Source of the DNA: Owenia fusiformis
Taxonomy: Eukaryota > Annelida > Polychaeta > Sabellida > Oweniidae
Length of the DNA: 64,000 nt
NCBI GenBank assembly: GCA_903813345.2
Contig: CAIIXF020000006.1
Location: forward strand, 40,680,848 to 40,744,847
Reading direction: 5' to 3'
Made by a program: the position numbers and the translations under genes. Positions 1 through 10,600 of the stretch are shown one piece after another; position 1 is the first letter of the stretch; every line of letters starts with the position of its first letter. Under the pieces are notes generated by a model that saw nothing but the letters and a program-made list of their open reading frames with translations, was not told the DNA's origin and did no database searches.

Positions 1-81
1 ATGCAGAAAGAATGGATATGATGGGAAAACACAAATAACATAATTACAGAAAAATATAACAACTATCATGAAAATAATATA

Positions 82-464
82 CTGGGTGGGCCAAAAAAAC
101 CACCCACCTAGCCTACATCATACAGCATTGAGGATGCATGGTTCAAAAACTGAATGAAAACAATATATAATATCCAATTATGAAAGACTCATGACAATGT
201 TGCAATTTTTAACTGAACAGTAAAATATGGTAGAAATAGGCTATTGTTCGCAAAATCGATTTAAAATTGAAAAGTGTTTTTTGACCCCCATGTCACATAA
301 TTAGTTATATTTCTATATAGGGTCGTTGAAAATGGTGCTATTATATATCATTTTGTTGCAAATTAAATTATCTTTAAAATGGTATATCATTGTTGGTGTA
401 CATGTTAAAAAATAAATATTTATCAGGAATAATGGCTAGGGGGGTGTTTTTTTGGCCCACCCTG
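82..464. mobile_element. TA-flanked MITE, Tc1/mariner-type ends
   Basis: The ends are imperfect inverted copies (CTGGGTGGGCCAAAAAAAC on the left, GTTTTTTTGGCCCACCCTG on the right) and TA flanks both sides. No transposase ORF is visible, so it looks non-autonomous. Assignment to Tc1/mariner rests only on the TA duplication and the CAGGGTG-like end. Confidence 0.7.
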
Positions 465-889
465 TATGTATTGTTATTTGTGTTCTTTCCCTATATCCAT
501 GTTTTCTGCAATTATTCAATTACATGTAGACATATTCGAGAAAGCAATGGGCATTGAACCTCAGTGCCTACGCTTGTGCATACACCTGTACATAATTACA
601 ATAGAATTCAATGTATAACTTGATGTGATAATAAGCTACTCGTAGTTTGACTATATTGTGATTAATTAACATGGAGCGTTGAACTCATGCTCCTAAGTCT
701 GAATTGTGGAATTCTTCCTGTTGCAGAGTATCACAGGAAACAAATGTTAGAAAGTGTTAAGCGAAACAAATTAAGAAAATGTAAACTCCCACTAGAATTC
801 TGGGGTTTAATTATTAGCAATATGCAGCCGTCAATTTTCAATTTTGAAACTGAGTACATGTCAAAATTATAATTATGACTATAAGAGCT
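465..889. other. Non-coding flank, nothing recognised
   Basis: AT-rich sequence between two MITE-like elements. A short plus-strand ORF around 687-872 follows a pyrimidine-rich AG, but its composition and length give no reason to call an exon. Confidence 0.5.
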
Positions 890-1270
890 TACCAAAAATT
901 TCAAAAAGGCCCTACTTTTAATGTCCTGTTTAAGAGCCCCTATTCTCATTGAAAATGGATTCTACCAATTCTCTCCCACATGAATCCACTTGTTGAGACT
1001 CGGTAAACTTGAGTTCTTCTGAGATAATGAAGATTTTGTATCTATACCTCTTATATCATAGTACAAGCATACACGGCGATCTGAGTTAGGCCAACTGTAT
1101 CCAAGTATCCAATTATATGTCAAGGCAATACACCCTTGCTGAAATCCTCATTTTCTCAGAAGAACTCTACTAGATTCATGTTGGATAGTATTACTAGAGT
1201 TCATTATCAATCGTAAGAAAGAGGGTTCTTAAACAGGACATTGGGCTTACTTTTTAAAACTTTTTGTTGG
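890..1270. mobile_element. Foldback (long inverted-repeat) element
   Basis: The left arm holds AATGTCCTGTTTAAGAGCCC near 920 and GAGTTCTTCTGAGA near 1012. The right arm holds the inverted counterparts in the same order from the outside inward, near 1222-1242 and 1155-1168. Arms are about 130-150 bp with indels. It looks like a decayed MITE; no target duplication could be fixed. Confidence 0.55.
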
Positions 1271-1362
1271 CTCTAGTATGTTCTTTTAATTTGTTTTGCC
1301 TGTTCTCAGGAATTATAATGGAACTCTACTCAATTCCAATTTTGATTGGAAATATCACTGTA

Positions 1363-3519
1363 TTACCCAGAATTCTCCTCAGCATCTACATATGATTCAT
1401 CTTCTGGGACTGAATGGTGCTGGGATGCATCATCAGGCTTTGTTTGCTGTAAAATTGGCAAAACCTTCTTTCTTTTATTTATCTGCGATGTCATATCATT
1501 ATCCCGTATTTTCCCAACAAAGGCCTTCCAGCGTTTTGCAAGGATTGCCATACTCGCAACATGACGCATTCTGTTCGTTTCCAACTCTTCAGATAATGTT
1601 GGAAGCATCTCCTCATCGAGCATGGGCTTCACAATTGATTGCCTTGGAGATGATAAGGGAGATATGGGTCTCCTGGGAGATGATAAAGGAGATCTCATCC
1701 TGAGATTGGGCAAGGATTTGTTCAGTATACAAGGCTCATCCTCTTCCTCTTCAGAGCTCTCAGCTATGGAATTCAAACTATTAAGACTACGTGAAAAAGG
1801 AGTTTGTGGGATTCCTAATCCATTATTTGCATCATCACTTTGTGCTTTAATATGAGTCTCAGCAAATGAAAATGGCTTCATTTTTGTTTCGGCTTCATCC
1901 ACTTTTTTATTTTTTACTTTTCCTGCCAAGTTTATTTCTGGCTTCATCCTTTTAGTAAACAACCTTTCTTGTTTAATTTTAGGAATCACTTTGTTCAAAT
2001 CATCAACTATGACGGTTACTTCTGATTTGTTTTGGTTTATTTTCCTTTTCCATTTTGTTGCCATGGCAACAACTGATGCAGTATGTCTAAAACTCGAGTC
2101 TTTTAAAGGTTTATCAGTACCAGTTAACTTGTTATATTCTCTTATGCCATTTGACAATGTTTCCAGTGTAATGTTCAACAGGTCCGGTTCTGTCTTAGCA
2201 ATTTTAGTAAAAAGACGATCTTCTTTAATTGGTGATTTACTAGGTGATATCTCTTGCTTTGTGTTCAATGTTTTTTGCTGGCTCTTTTTGCCAATTCTTG
2301 AAAATGCATCAGAAAGAGAACTGCTTCTTTTTCTTAATTTGCCATTTGTTTTATGAACAGGACTTTTTGCCTGTTTATTTTCATCATCCACAAAACAAGA
2401 ACCCCAAGCATCTTGTGTTCCTTTTTTGAGTTTTGTAGAAATGATTTCACTGACAGACTCACTTCTTTTTCTAAAGATGGTCCTAAATCCATTGTCATAT
2501 TTTTGAGTCTTTTCACTGGTATCATACAATCCAATATCAGTATCAGGGTTGCCATATAAAACTGCCAAAGATTTTGAACGTAGAAGTTTAGGTTTAGATT
2601 CTTTGAAATCCCTGTTTTTATCTTTAGCAGGCATGTTATCACCTTTACTTGGTCTTGGTTCAAAGACTATTTCATCTAAACAAGTAAGCTTAGTTTTTCT
2701 ATGTGGAATATTATCAATACTGTCAACTTCATCATTGTCAATAGACTCCATTCTAGTTGGTACCTCATCACCAGGGTTATACTTAATGCCAAGACTAACA
2801 ATTTCATCAGTTGAAGAGTTGTTCTTCTCAAAATCAACAGATGTTAACTGGTTTTCTTTCTTAGTTGATTTCAACAGGGATCTGAATGCATTCCTGATGA
2901 ATAATTTTGTGAATTTGGCTTGATGTGAAATTCTTGGTTTCTGATGTGTCCTGATAGAATCAGTTGCTATACTACTTATCTCATCGATTGTTTCACTTGA
3001 GCCATACACTTTAGCGCCATTCCTAACATGTTGTTTGTCAGATGCAATATTATCTGGTATATTTGATTTATCCTTTGATTGTGACAATTCCCTCTGTTCA
3101 TGTAATCCTATTGCGGCTAGGATTTCATCAGTGTCAACATTACTTTTCAACGTTCTTCTTTTCGATTTACTCCTAGATGTTTTGACATTCTTCCCTATTG
3201 AGACATTTCTTTCTCGTTTTGATTTTGATGAGGGATAACGTTTTACTTTGCCATATGCTTGTGTGGTATGTGCCCGGACTCTCTGAAATGCCTTCTGAAT
3301 AGCAGTCCATTTATTCGCCTTTATTGAAGTTGTTGCACTGTCATCTTCATCATGTTCATCTCTATGAGCATCCTTAACATTGCCTGATTCAATATAGCTA
3401 TCTCTTGATATGTCACTGAGTTCAAGGTCATTTTCTGGAGATGGTTCTTGTGTTGGTTCAATGCATTCAACATTTCTAGATTCATTAATATCATCATGTT
3501 TCTCGCCCCCTTCTGCCAT
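1363..3519 (-). CDS. Uncharacterised Ser/Lys-rich protein, intron-free ORF (718 aa)
   Basis: A 2157-bp uninterrupted reading frame in AT-rich DNA is very unlikely by chance, so this is probably a real gene or one very large exon. The start ATG follows an AT-rich leader and the stop is a TAA. The protein is hydrophilic, rich in Ser, Lys, Asp and Glu, and has no signal peptide, membrane segment or recognised catalytic motif. Two related segments stand out: FRHTASVVAMATKWK near residue 476 and MRHVASMAILAKRWK near residue 651, sharing RH-x-AS-x2-A-x-A-[TK][KR]WK. Basic Ser clusters (RKRSESVSE, RKRSSSLSD) near the middle look like phosphorylation or nuclear-localisation sites, which is inference. 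It lies on the same strand as KIF14, downstream of the last KIF14 exon seen, so it may be an independent gene or nested in a KIF14 intron. I cannot name it. Confidence 0.7.
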   Translation of the reverse strand: MAEGGEKHDDINESRNVECIEPTQEPSPENDLELSDISRDSYIESGNVKDAHRDEHDEDDSATTSIKANKWTAIQKAFQRVRAHTTQAYGKVKRYPSSKSKRERNVSIGKNVKTSRSKSKRRTLKSNVDTDEILAAIGLHEQRELSQSKDKSNIPDNIASDKQHVRNGAKVYGSSETIDEISSIATDSIRTHQKPRISHQAKFTKLFIRNAFRSLLKSTKKENQLTSVDFEKNNSSTDEIVSLGIKYNPGDEVPTRMESIDNDEVDSIDNIPHRKTKLTCLDEIVFEPRPSKGDNMPAKDKNRDFKESKPKLLRSKSLAVLYGNPDTDIGLYDTSEKTQKYDNGFRTIFRKRSESVSEIISTKLKKGTQDAWGSCFVDDENKQAKSPVHKTNGKLRKRSSSLSDAFSRIGKKSQQKTLNTKQEISPSKSPIKEDRLFTKIAKTEPDLLNITLETLSNGIREYNKLTGTDKPLKDSSFRHTASVVAMATKWKRKINQNKSEVTVIVDDLNKVIPKIKQERLFTKRMKPEINLAGKVKNKKVDEAETKMKPFSFAETHIKAQSDDANNGLGIPQTPFSRSLNSLNSIAESSEEEEDEPCILNKSLPNLRMRSPLSSPRRPISPLSSPRQSIVKPMLDEEMLPTLSEELETNRMRHVASMAILAKRWKAFVGKIRDNDMTSQINKRKKVLPILQQTKPDDASQHHSVPEDESYVDAEENSG

Positions 3520-4496
3520 ATCAATTTACACTTTGACACTTTTTCAAATAATTTGCATTTAATGATTAATTTATATATAAATATGATAATGATTAAGTTC
3601 CTTTGGCAGCAATTGCAAGTATTTTACTGGCAAATGTTTCAAATCAGTTGATACAAGCAGAACGCTGGCAAGAATGTTTGTAATGTCATAGCAATACTAT
3701 GATCTCCATAGCAATATTATGATGCCCATAGAGATATTTTGAAGTTCGTAGATAAAGTATGATGTTCTTTTCTTGGCTTTCAAGCCTGTGTAAATCTCTC
3801 ACATTTCTTCATTTGAATTCAGTGTGTTGATTGGAATGAAGGCCTAGTATTAAATCCTACTTATACATAACAGGTGCCTCCTAATGAATTGTATATTAAG
3901 TCTGACTGTTTGTTAAGCAAGAAATCTGAGAATCCACCTGTATTGTATTGCATTATATATATGATTGGGAATATCTCTATAGGAATTTGTGTAGTGTCAT
4001 TAAATATTCCAATTAGGTCTTCATATCACTTGTAGAGTTAATTACTATCTTATTAACACTCTCTCCCTGAGATTTTCTCTTCTTTTTTGTATTAAATATT
4101 CATGATCTCTTGGCATCCACAGAGGGTTAATGAAAATCAGGGTTTATAAATAATAAATATCATTGCAGGGTGTAAATAATTAAAAACCTGGGATATAATA
4201 GTAACTGGAGAAGGTCTCAGGCAATCCCCAAAGGTAACATTCCCCAAACATGCTCAATATATATGAAATTGCTTAATATATATAAGACATTGTTGCATAT
4301 GGAGAATGGAGAGTATCGCGAAACAATAAAGATATGACCATGAAAATACTGCATGAAATAATAACAGAAGGACATTTGCAAAAACTTCAATCTGCAATAT
4401 ACTAATACTGAGAGACTCGCTTTTGGACATAATAAAGATTTCATCTCTCCAAGTAATACAGTTTTTTGTGCCTGTAAAACAATTCTCTGCACTCAC
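3520..4496. other. Non-coding stretch, no exon recognised
   Basis: AT-rich DNA between the orphan ORF and the last visible KIF14 exon. I looked on the minus strand for the coiled-coil exons that should follow the KIF14 FHA region and found none with a convincing acceptor, donor and frame. Confidence 0.5.
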
Positions 4497-4604
4497 TTTG
4501 CATTCTGGACTCTGAGGAGCTCCTGTCTGGCGAATTCAAAGTCTTTCACTTGCAACTGGGTGCTTGATTTGCGACCTTTATCAACTTCAGATGGATGGTT
4601 TAGT
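4497..4604 (-). CDS. KIF14: KIF14 exon 14 (FHA end, start of stalk)
   Basis: Acceptor tgtttcag|ACTAAAC; donor GCAAA|gtgagt. Encodes [10 protein letters not shown] and [17 protein letters not shown], which joins in phase after HYFR. The next exon should start the coiled coil but was not found. Confidence 0.88.
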
Positions 4605-7600
4605 CTGAAACAATTCAAGGAATTCATGTACAGGGTGGGCAAGAAGTAACGCCGCATGTGTTTTTATTGTGATATAAATAAGGGCATGTGTATCTTTAAA
4701 TCCTGAACACCCTGTACTGTGCTCTTGATAGGGATGCATGTTGTTTACATGAACAATTGCTACTGTTTTCTAATGAATGTTCAATGGTTTTTCTAAATAA
4801 TCCTACTCATCCATTTCTCTCAATTAGCTAATTGCAATTTCTCAAGGCTGTCATTGCAAACTGCATCATCTTTAATATCATGTTACATCAACCTTAAAGG
4901 CAAATTAGCATGAACACATCTATACTAATATATCATAATTTTGCAATTAACTAAGTAAGCATTTGAAGAAACATTTAAACATTCCAACATCCTTTAATGC
5001 TAGAATAAGAGTTAAATCAGTGAAAAGATAATACAGACATCCTCATTTATTTTCATGAGGACAACTGTCTAAATCTTTGACTGAATTAAATAAGTAATTA
5101 CTTAAGTTATGCACATTAAAACCTCTATATCTAAATACTACTATCATCTAAACAAGTTTTCTTGTCCCATTTTTTCATTTCCCAAACTTAAATGTTAATA
5201 TTTACACTACTGATCCATGTATTTTGGCTCCATTGTGTTGGAATTAGACAGGGTTTACTATACAGCAATTCAATACAATACAAGGTGGTAAAAAACAATG
5301 GAAACCTTTACGCTTTTTCTTCATATGTTTGGCATTTTAAGAAATAACTCCCTGACATTCTACACATTTGTACATCATTCTATTTTCTTCCAGCTTTAAT
5401 ATATTTTTGATAGTTACAATGTTACAGCACTTGAAGAACATGCTCTAATGGCCACTATTGCACTGTAGGCAAACCTGCACCCATCTTCAAAAATGTCCCT
5501 ACCTGTGGGGATTCGGCAAAGAAACAGTGTATGAGAATGACTTCAGGACAATTGCAGATCTCAGAAGTGAGACCACCCGTGTCATTCAGGCCATACCTGC
5601 TGTGGAATGCAGTCGGATCATTGACAACTGTGCAGGTTTGCCTACAGCTTGATAATGCACAAACTTGAAGCATGTTGTTCAAAGTGCTGTGATATTGTGA
5701 TCATCAGTCTGATGGTAATCAAATATGGTAGGCTGATACGAAATTGAATGATGTACACATGTGTCAAATACCATAAATGATGTACAATGTGTCAAATACC
5801 ATGAATGATGTACAATGTGTCAAATACCATGAATGATGTACAAATGTGTCAAATACCATGAATGGTGTATAAATGTAGCAAATACCATGAATGATGTACA
5901 GATGTGTCAAATACCATGAATGATGTACAAATGTGTCAAATACCATGAATGATGTACAAATGTGTCAAATACCATGAATGGTGTATAAATGTAGCAAATA
6001 CCATGAATGATGTACAGATGTGTCAAATACCATGAATGGTGTATAAATGTAGCAAATACCATGAATGATGTACAGATGTGTCAAATACCATGAATGATGT
6101 ACAAATGTGTCAAATACCATGAATGGTGTATAAATGTAGCAAATACCATGAATGATGTACACATGTGTCAAATACCATAAATGATGTACAATGTGTCAAG
6201 TACCATGAATGATGTACAATGTGTCAAATACCATGAATGATGTACAAATGTGTCAAATACAATGAATGATGTACAAATGTGTCAAATACCATGAATGATG
6301 TACAAATTGTGTCAAATACCATGAATGATGTACAAATATGTCAAATACCATGAATGGTGTACAAATGTGTCAAATACCATGAATGATGTACAAATGTGTC
6401 AAATACCATGAATGATGGACAAATGTGTCAAATACCATGAATGGTGTATAAATGTAGCAAATACCATGGATGATGTACAAATGTGTCAAATACCATGAAT
6501 GATGTACAAATGTGTCAAATGCCATGAATGATGTACACATGTGTCAAATACCATATATGATGTACAATGTGTCAAGTACCATGAATGATGTACAATGTGT
6601 CAAATACCATGAATGATGTACACATGTGTCAAATACCATGAATGATGTACAAATGTGTCAAATACCATGAATGATGTACAAATGTGTCAAATACCATGAA
6701 TGATGTACACATGTGTCAAATACCATGAATGATGTACACATGTGTCAAATACTATAAATGATGTACAATGTGTCAAGTACCATGAATGATGTACAATATG
6801 TCAAATACCATGAATGATGTACAAATTGTGTCAAATACCATGAATGATGGACAAATGTGTCAAATACCATGAATGATGTACAAATGTGTCAAATACCATG
6901 AATGGTGTATAAATGTAGCAAATACCATGAATGGTGTACAGATGTGTCAAATACCATGAATGGTGTATAAATGTAGCAAATACCATGAATGATGTACAGA
7001 TGTGTCAAATACCATGAATGATGTACAAATGTGTCAAATACCATGAATGGTGTATAAATGTAGCAAATGCCATGAATGATGTACACATGTGTCAAATACC
7101 ATAAATGATGTACAATGTGTCAAATACCATGAATGATGTACAAATGTGTCAAATACCATGAATGGTGTATAAATGTTGCAAATACAATGAATGATGTACA
7201 AATGTGTCAAATACCATGAATGATGTACAAATTGTGTCAAATACCATGAATGATGGACAAATGTGTCAAATACCATGAATGATGTACAGATGTGTCAAAT
7301 ACCATGAATGGTGTATAAATGTAGCAAATACCATGAATGATGTACAGATGTGTCAAATACCATGAATAATGTACAAATGTGTCAATTACCATGAATGGTG
7401 TATAAATGTAGCAAATACCATGAATGATGTACACATGTGTCAAATACCATAAATGATGTACAATGTGTCAAGTACCATGAATGATGTACAATGTGTCAAA
7501 TACCATGAATGATGTACAAATGTGTCAAATACAATGAATGATGTACAAATTGTGTCAAATACCATGAATGATGGACAAATGTGTCAAATACCATGAATGA

Positions 7601-10600
7601 TGTACAGATGTGTCAAATACCATGAATGGTGTATAAATGTAGCAAATACCATGAATGATGTACAGATGTGTCAAATACCATGAATAATGTACAAATGTGT
7701 CAAATACCATGAATGGTGTATAAATGTAGCAAATACCATGAATGATGTACACATGTGTCAAATACCATAAATGATGTACAATGTGTCAAGTACCATGAAT
7801 GATGTACAATGTGTCAAATACCATGAATGATGTACAAATGTGTCAAATACAATGAATGATGTACAAATGTGTCAAATACCATGAATGATGTACAAATTGT
7901 GACAAATACCATGAATGATGTACAAATATGTCAAATACCATGACTGGTGTACAAATGTGTCAAATACCATGAATGATGTACAAATGTGTCAAATACCATG
8001 AATGATGTACAACTGTGTCAAATACCATGAATGGTGTATAAATGTTGCAAATACAATGAATGATGTACAAATGTGTCAAATACCATGAATGATGTACAAA
8101 TGTGTCAAATGCCATGAATGATGTACACATGTGTCAAATACCATAAATGATGTACACTGTGTCAAGTACCATGAATGATGTACAATGTGTCAAATACCAT
8201 GAATGATGTACACATGTGTCAAATACCATGAATGATGTACAAATGTGTCAAATACCATGAATGATGTACAAATGTGTCAAATACAATGAATGATGTACAA
8301 ATGTGTCAAATACCATGAATGATGTACAAATTGTGTCAAATACCATGAATGATGTACAAATATGTCAAATACCATGAATGGTGTACAAATGTGTCAAATA
8401 CCATGAATGATGTACAAATGTGTCAAATACTATGAATGATGGACAAATGTGTCAAATACCATGAATGGTGTATAAATGTAGCAAATACCATGGATGATGT
8501 ACAAATGTGTCAAATACCATGAATGATGTACAAATGTGTCAAATGCCATGAATGATGTACACATGTGTCAAATACCATAAATGATGTACAATGTGTCAAG
8601 TACCATGAATGATGTACAATATGTCAAATACCATGAATGATGTACAAATTGTGTCAAATACCATGAATGATGGACAAATGTGTCAAATACCATGAATGGT
8701 GTACAAATGTGTCAAATACAATGAATGGTGTACAAATGTGTCAAATACCATGAATGATGTACAAATGTGTCAAATACCATGAATGGTGTACAAATGTGTC
8801 AAATACCATGAATGATGTACAAATGTGTCAAATACCATGAATGATGGACAAATGTATCAAATACCATGAATGATGTACCAATGTGTCAAATACCAGGAAA
8901 TAATTTCTTGAAATGACGAAAGCATGCAGGGTTTCCATTTTTTGACCACCCTGTAAAATAACTCTAAACATTAATAACATTAAACTAAACAAATGGAACA
9001 GAATGAAACAAGTTATATATTCTCACACATTATCAATTATATTTTGTACTTCTAATGGGTGGATGAACCTGAAAGTGCAGTGAACATTCAATTCCCAACT
9101 CAGAATGAATTACAACATATTATTTCAAAATAATGTTCACTTTTGCTTTATTAACATGTTATTTCAAAATAATGTTCACTTTTGCTTTTCTAACATGTTA
9201 TTTCAAATTAATGTTCACTTTTGCTTTATTAACATGTTATTCCAAAATAATGTTCACTTTTGCTTTTCTAACATGTTATTTCAAAATAATGTTCACTTTT
9301 GCTTTATTAACATGTTATTCCAAAATAATGTTCACTTTTGCTTTTCTAACATGTTATTTCAAAATAATGTTCACTTTTGCTTTTCTAACATGTTATTTCA
9401 AAATAATGTTCACTTTTGCTTTATTAACAAGTTATTCCAAATTAATGTTCACTTTTGCTTTTCTAACATGTTATTCCAAAATAATGTTCACTTTTGCTTT
9501 ATTAACATGTTATTTCAAAATAATGTTCACTTTTGCTTTATTAACATGTTATTCCAAAATAATGTTCACTTTTGCTTTTCTAACATGTTATTTCAGAATA
9601 ATATTCACTTCTGAGTGAGTAGCTAAGTGCCTATATGATTTAAGGCACACTGCGATTTATGGAGGATAAAATGGTTGAAAATAACATTGTTCTGGCTATA
9701 AATGTGATTGCCTGGTCTTAAACCTTCTCTGGTGAATCTATCTTATAATCCATGATTTTATTGATCAAAAATATGTTATGAATTTGTCCGATATCTGCTA
9801 AGATATGGTGTGTATATTTATGTTGATTATTAAATTACAAAATAGGTAGGGTAAACACCCTATGCAGACGGAGCCTGTGAGAAATATTGGGTGCAGCATG
9901 AATGAGCTGAGGGTGCTGAATGAATGGTCATTTTTGAATTTAGATATGTGATATTTCTGAAACTAACCCATTTTGGGTCTTCAAATATATCCATGTGTGT
10001 AGTTGACACCTAATATCAATCAAATTGTGAAAATAGTAGACCAATTCATTCTATAGAGACGCAGTAAGCATTAAATTCATGCTGCACCAAATATTCCTCA
10101 CAGGCTTCGTCTGCATAGGGTGGTAAAAAATAAGTCAAAGTCATTTCATCTTGTCCCAAAAGCAATGTTTATGTACCAGCGAACACCTCTCTTGATTGAA
10201 CACCTGTCCCTGTCCAAAGTGAATATGTTTTCTCAAAAGTTTTGCTAATTGGCTTAATATATCATAGGAAATTAAAATTAACTGAAGTAATAGTAATATA
10301 TCATATGAAAGTATACTCACCTGAAGTAATATATCATATGAAAGTATACTCACCTGAAGTAATGGTCTCCTCCTAATATAACTCTGTCTCCCTAAAATTG
10401 AGAAAAAATTAATTTATTTTGGCTCATGAATAACATTTCTTCAAGGTACTCACAAAATTTCTGTAGTGTCTGCCAAAATGTCTTAAAAATGGCGGACCTT
10501 AACTTCAAATTAAAACCTGTCAATTGCGACATGAATTAAATATGAAATGTACATAAATAATCAAACTTGAAATTACAGTAATTGTACTTAATAACATTTT

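Larger units (their letters stand above)
5281..8953 (+). mobile_element. Decayed mariner-like transposon swollen by a minisatellite
   Basis: The left end CAAGGTGGTAAAAAACAATGG and the inverse of the right end (CAGGGTGGTCAAAAAATGG) match over about 60 bp, with TA flanking each side. The left part (about 5458-5652) can be read as a mariner/IS630-type transposase C-terminus: [19 protein letters not shown] followed by [15 protein letters not shown]. The rest of the transposase is gone and a 3.1-kb minisatellite fills the interior. It lies in the KIF14 intron between exons 13 and 14. Confidence 0.7.

Noticed and set aside
5455-5682. Minus-strand 75-codon ORF
   Set aside because: The opposite strand reads as a mariner transposase C-terminus, which explains the open frame.
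5752-8895. CRISPR-like regular repeats
   Set aside because: The units are contiguous with no unique spacers, and the genome is eukaryotic.
9105-9618. Hydrophobic repeat ORFs ([11 protein letters not shown] type)
   Set aside because: Two frames open over the same 39-bp repeats, with no start context and no exon borders.
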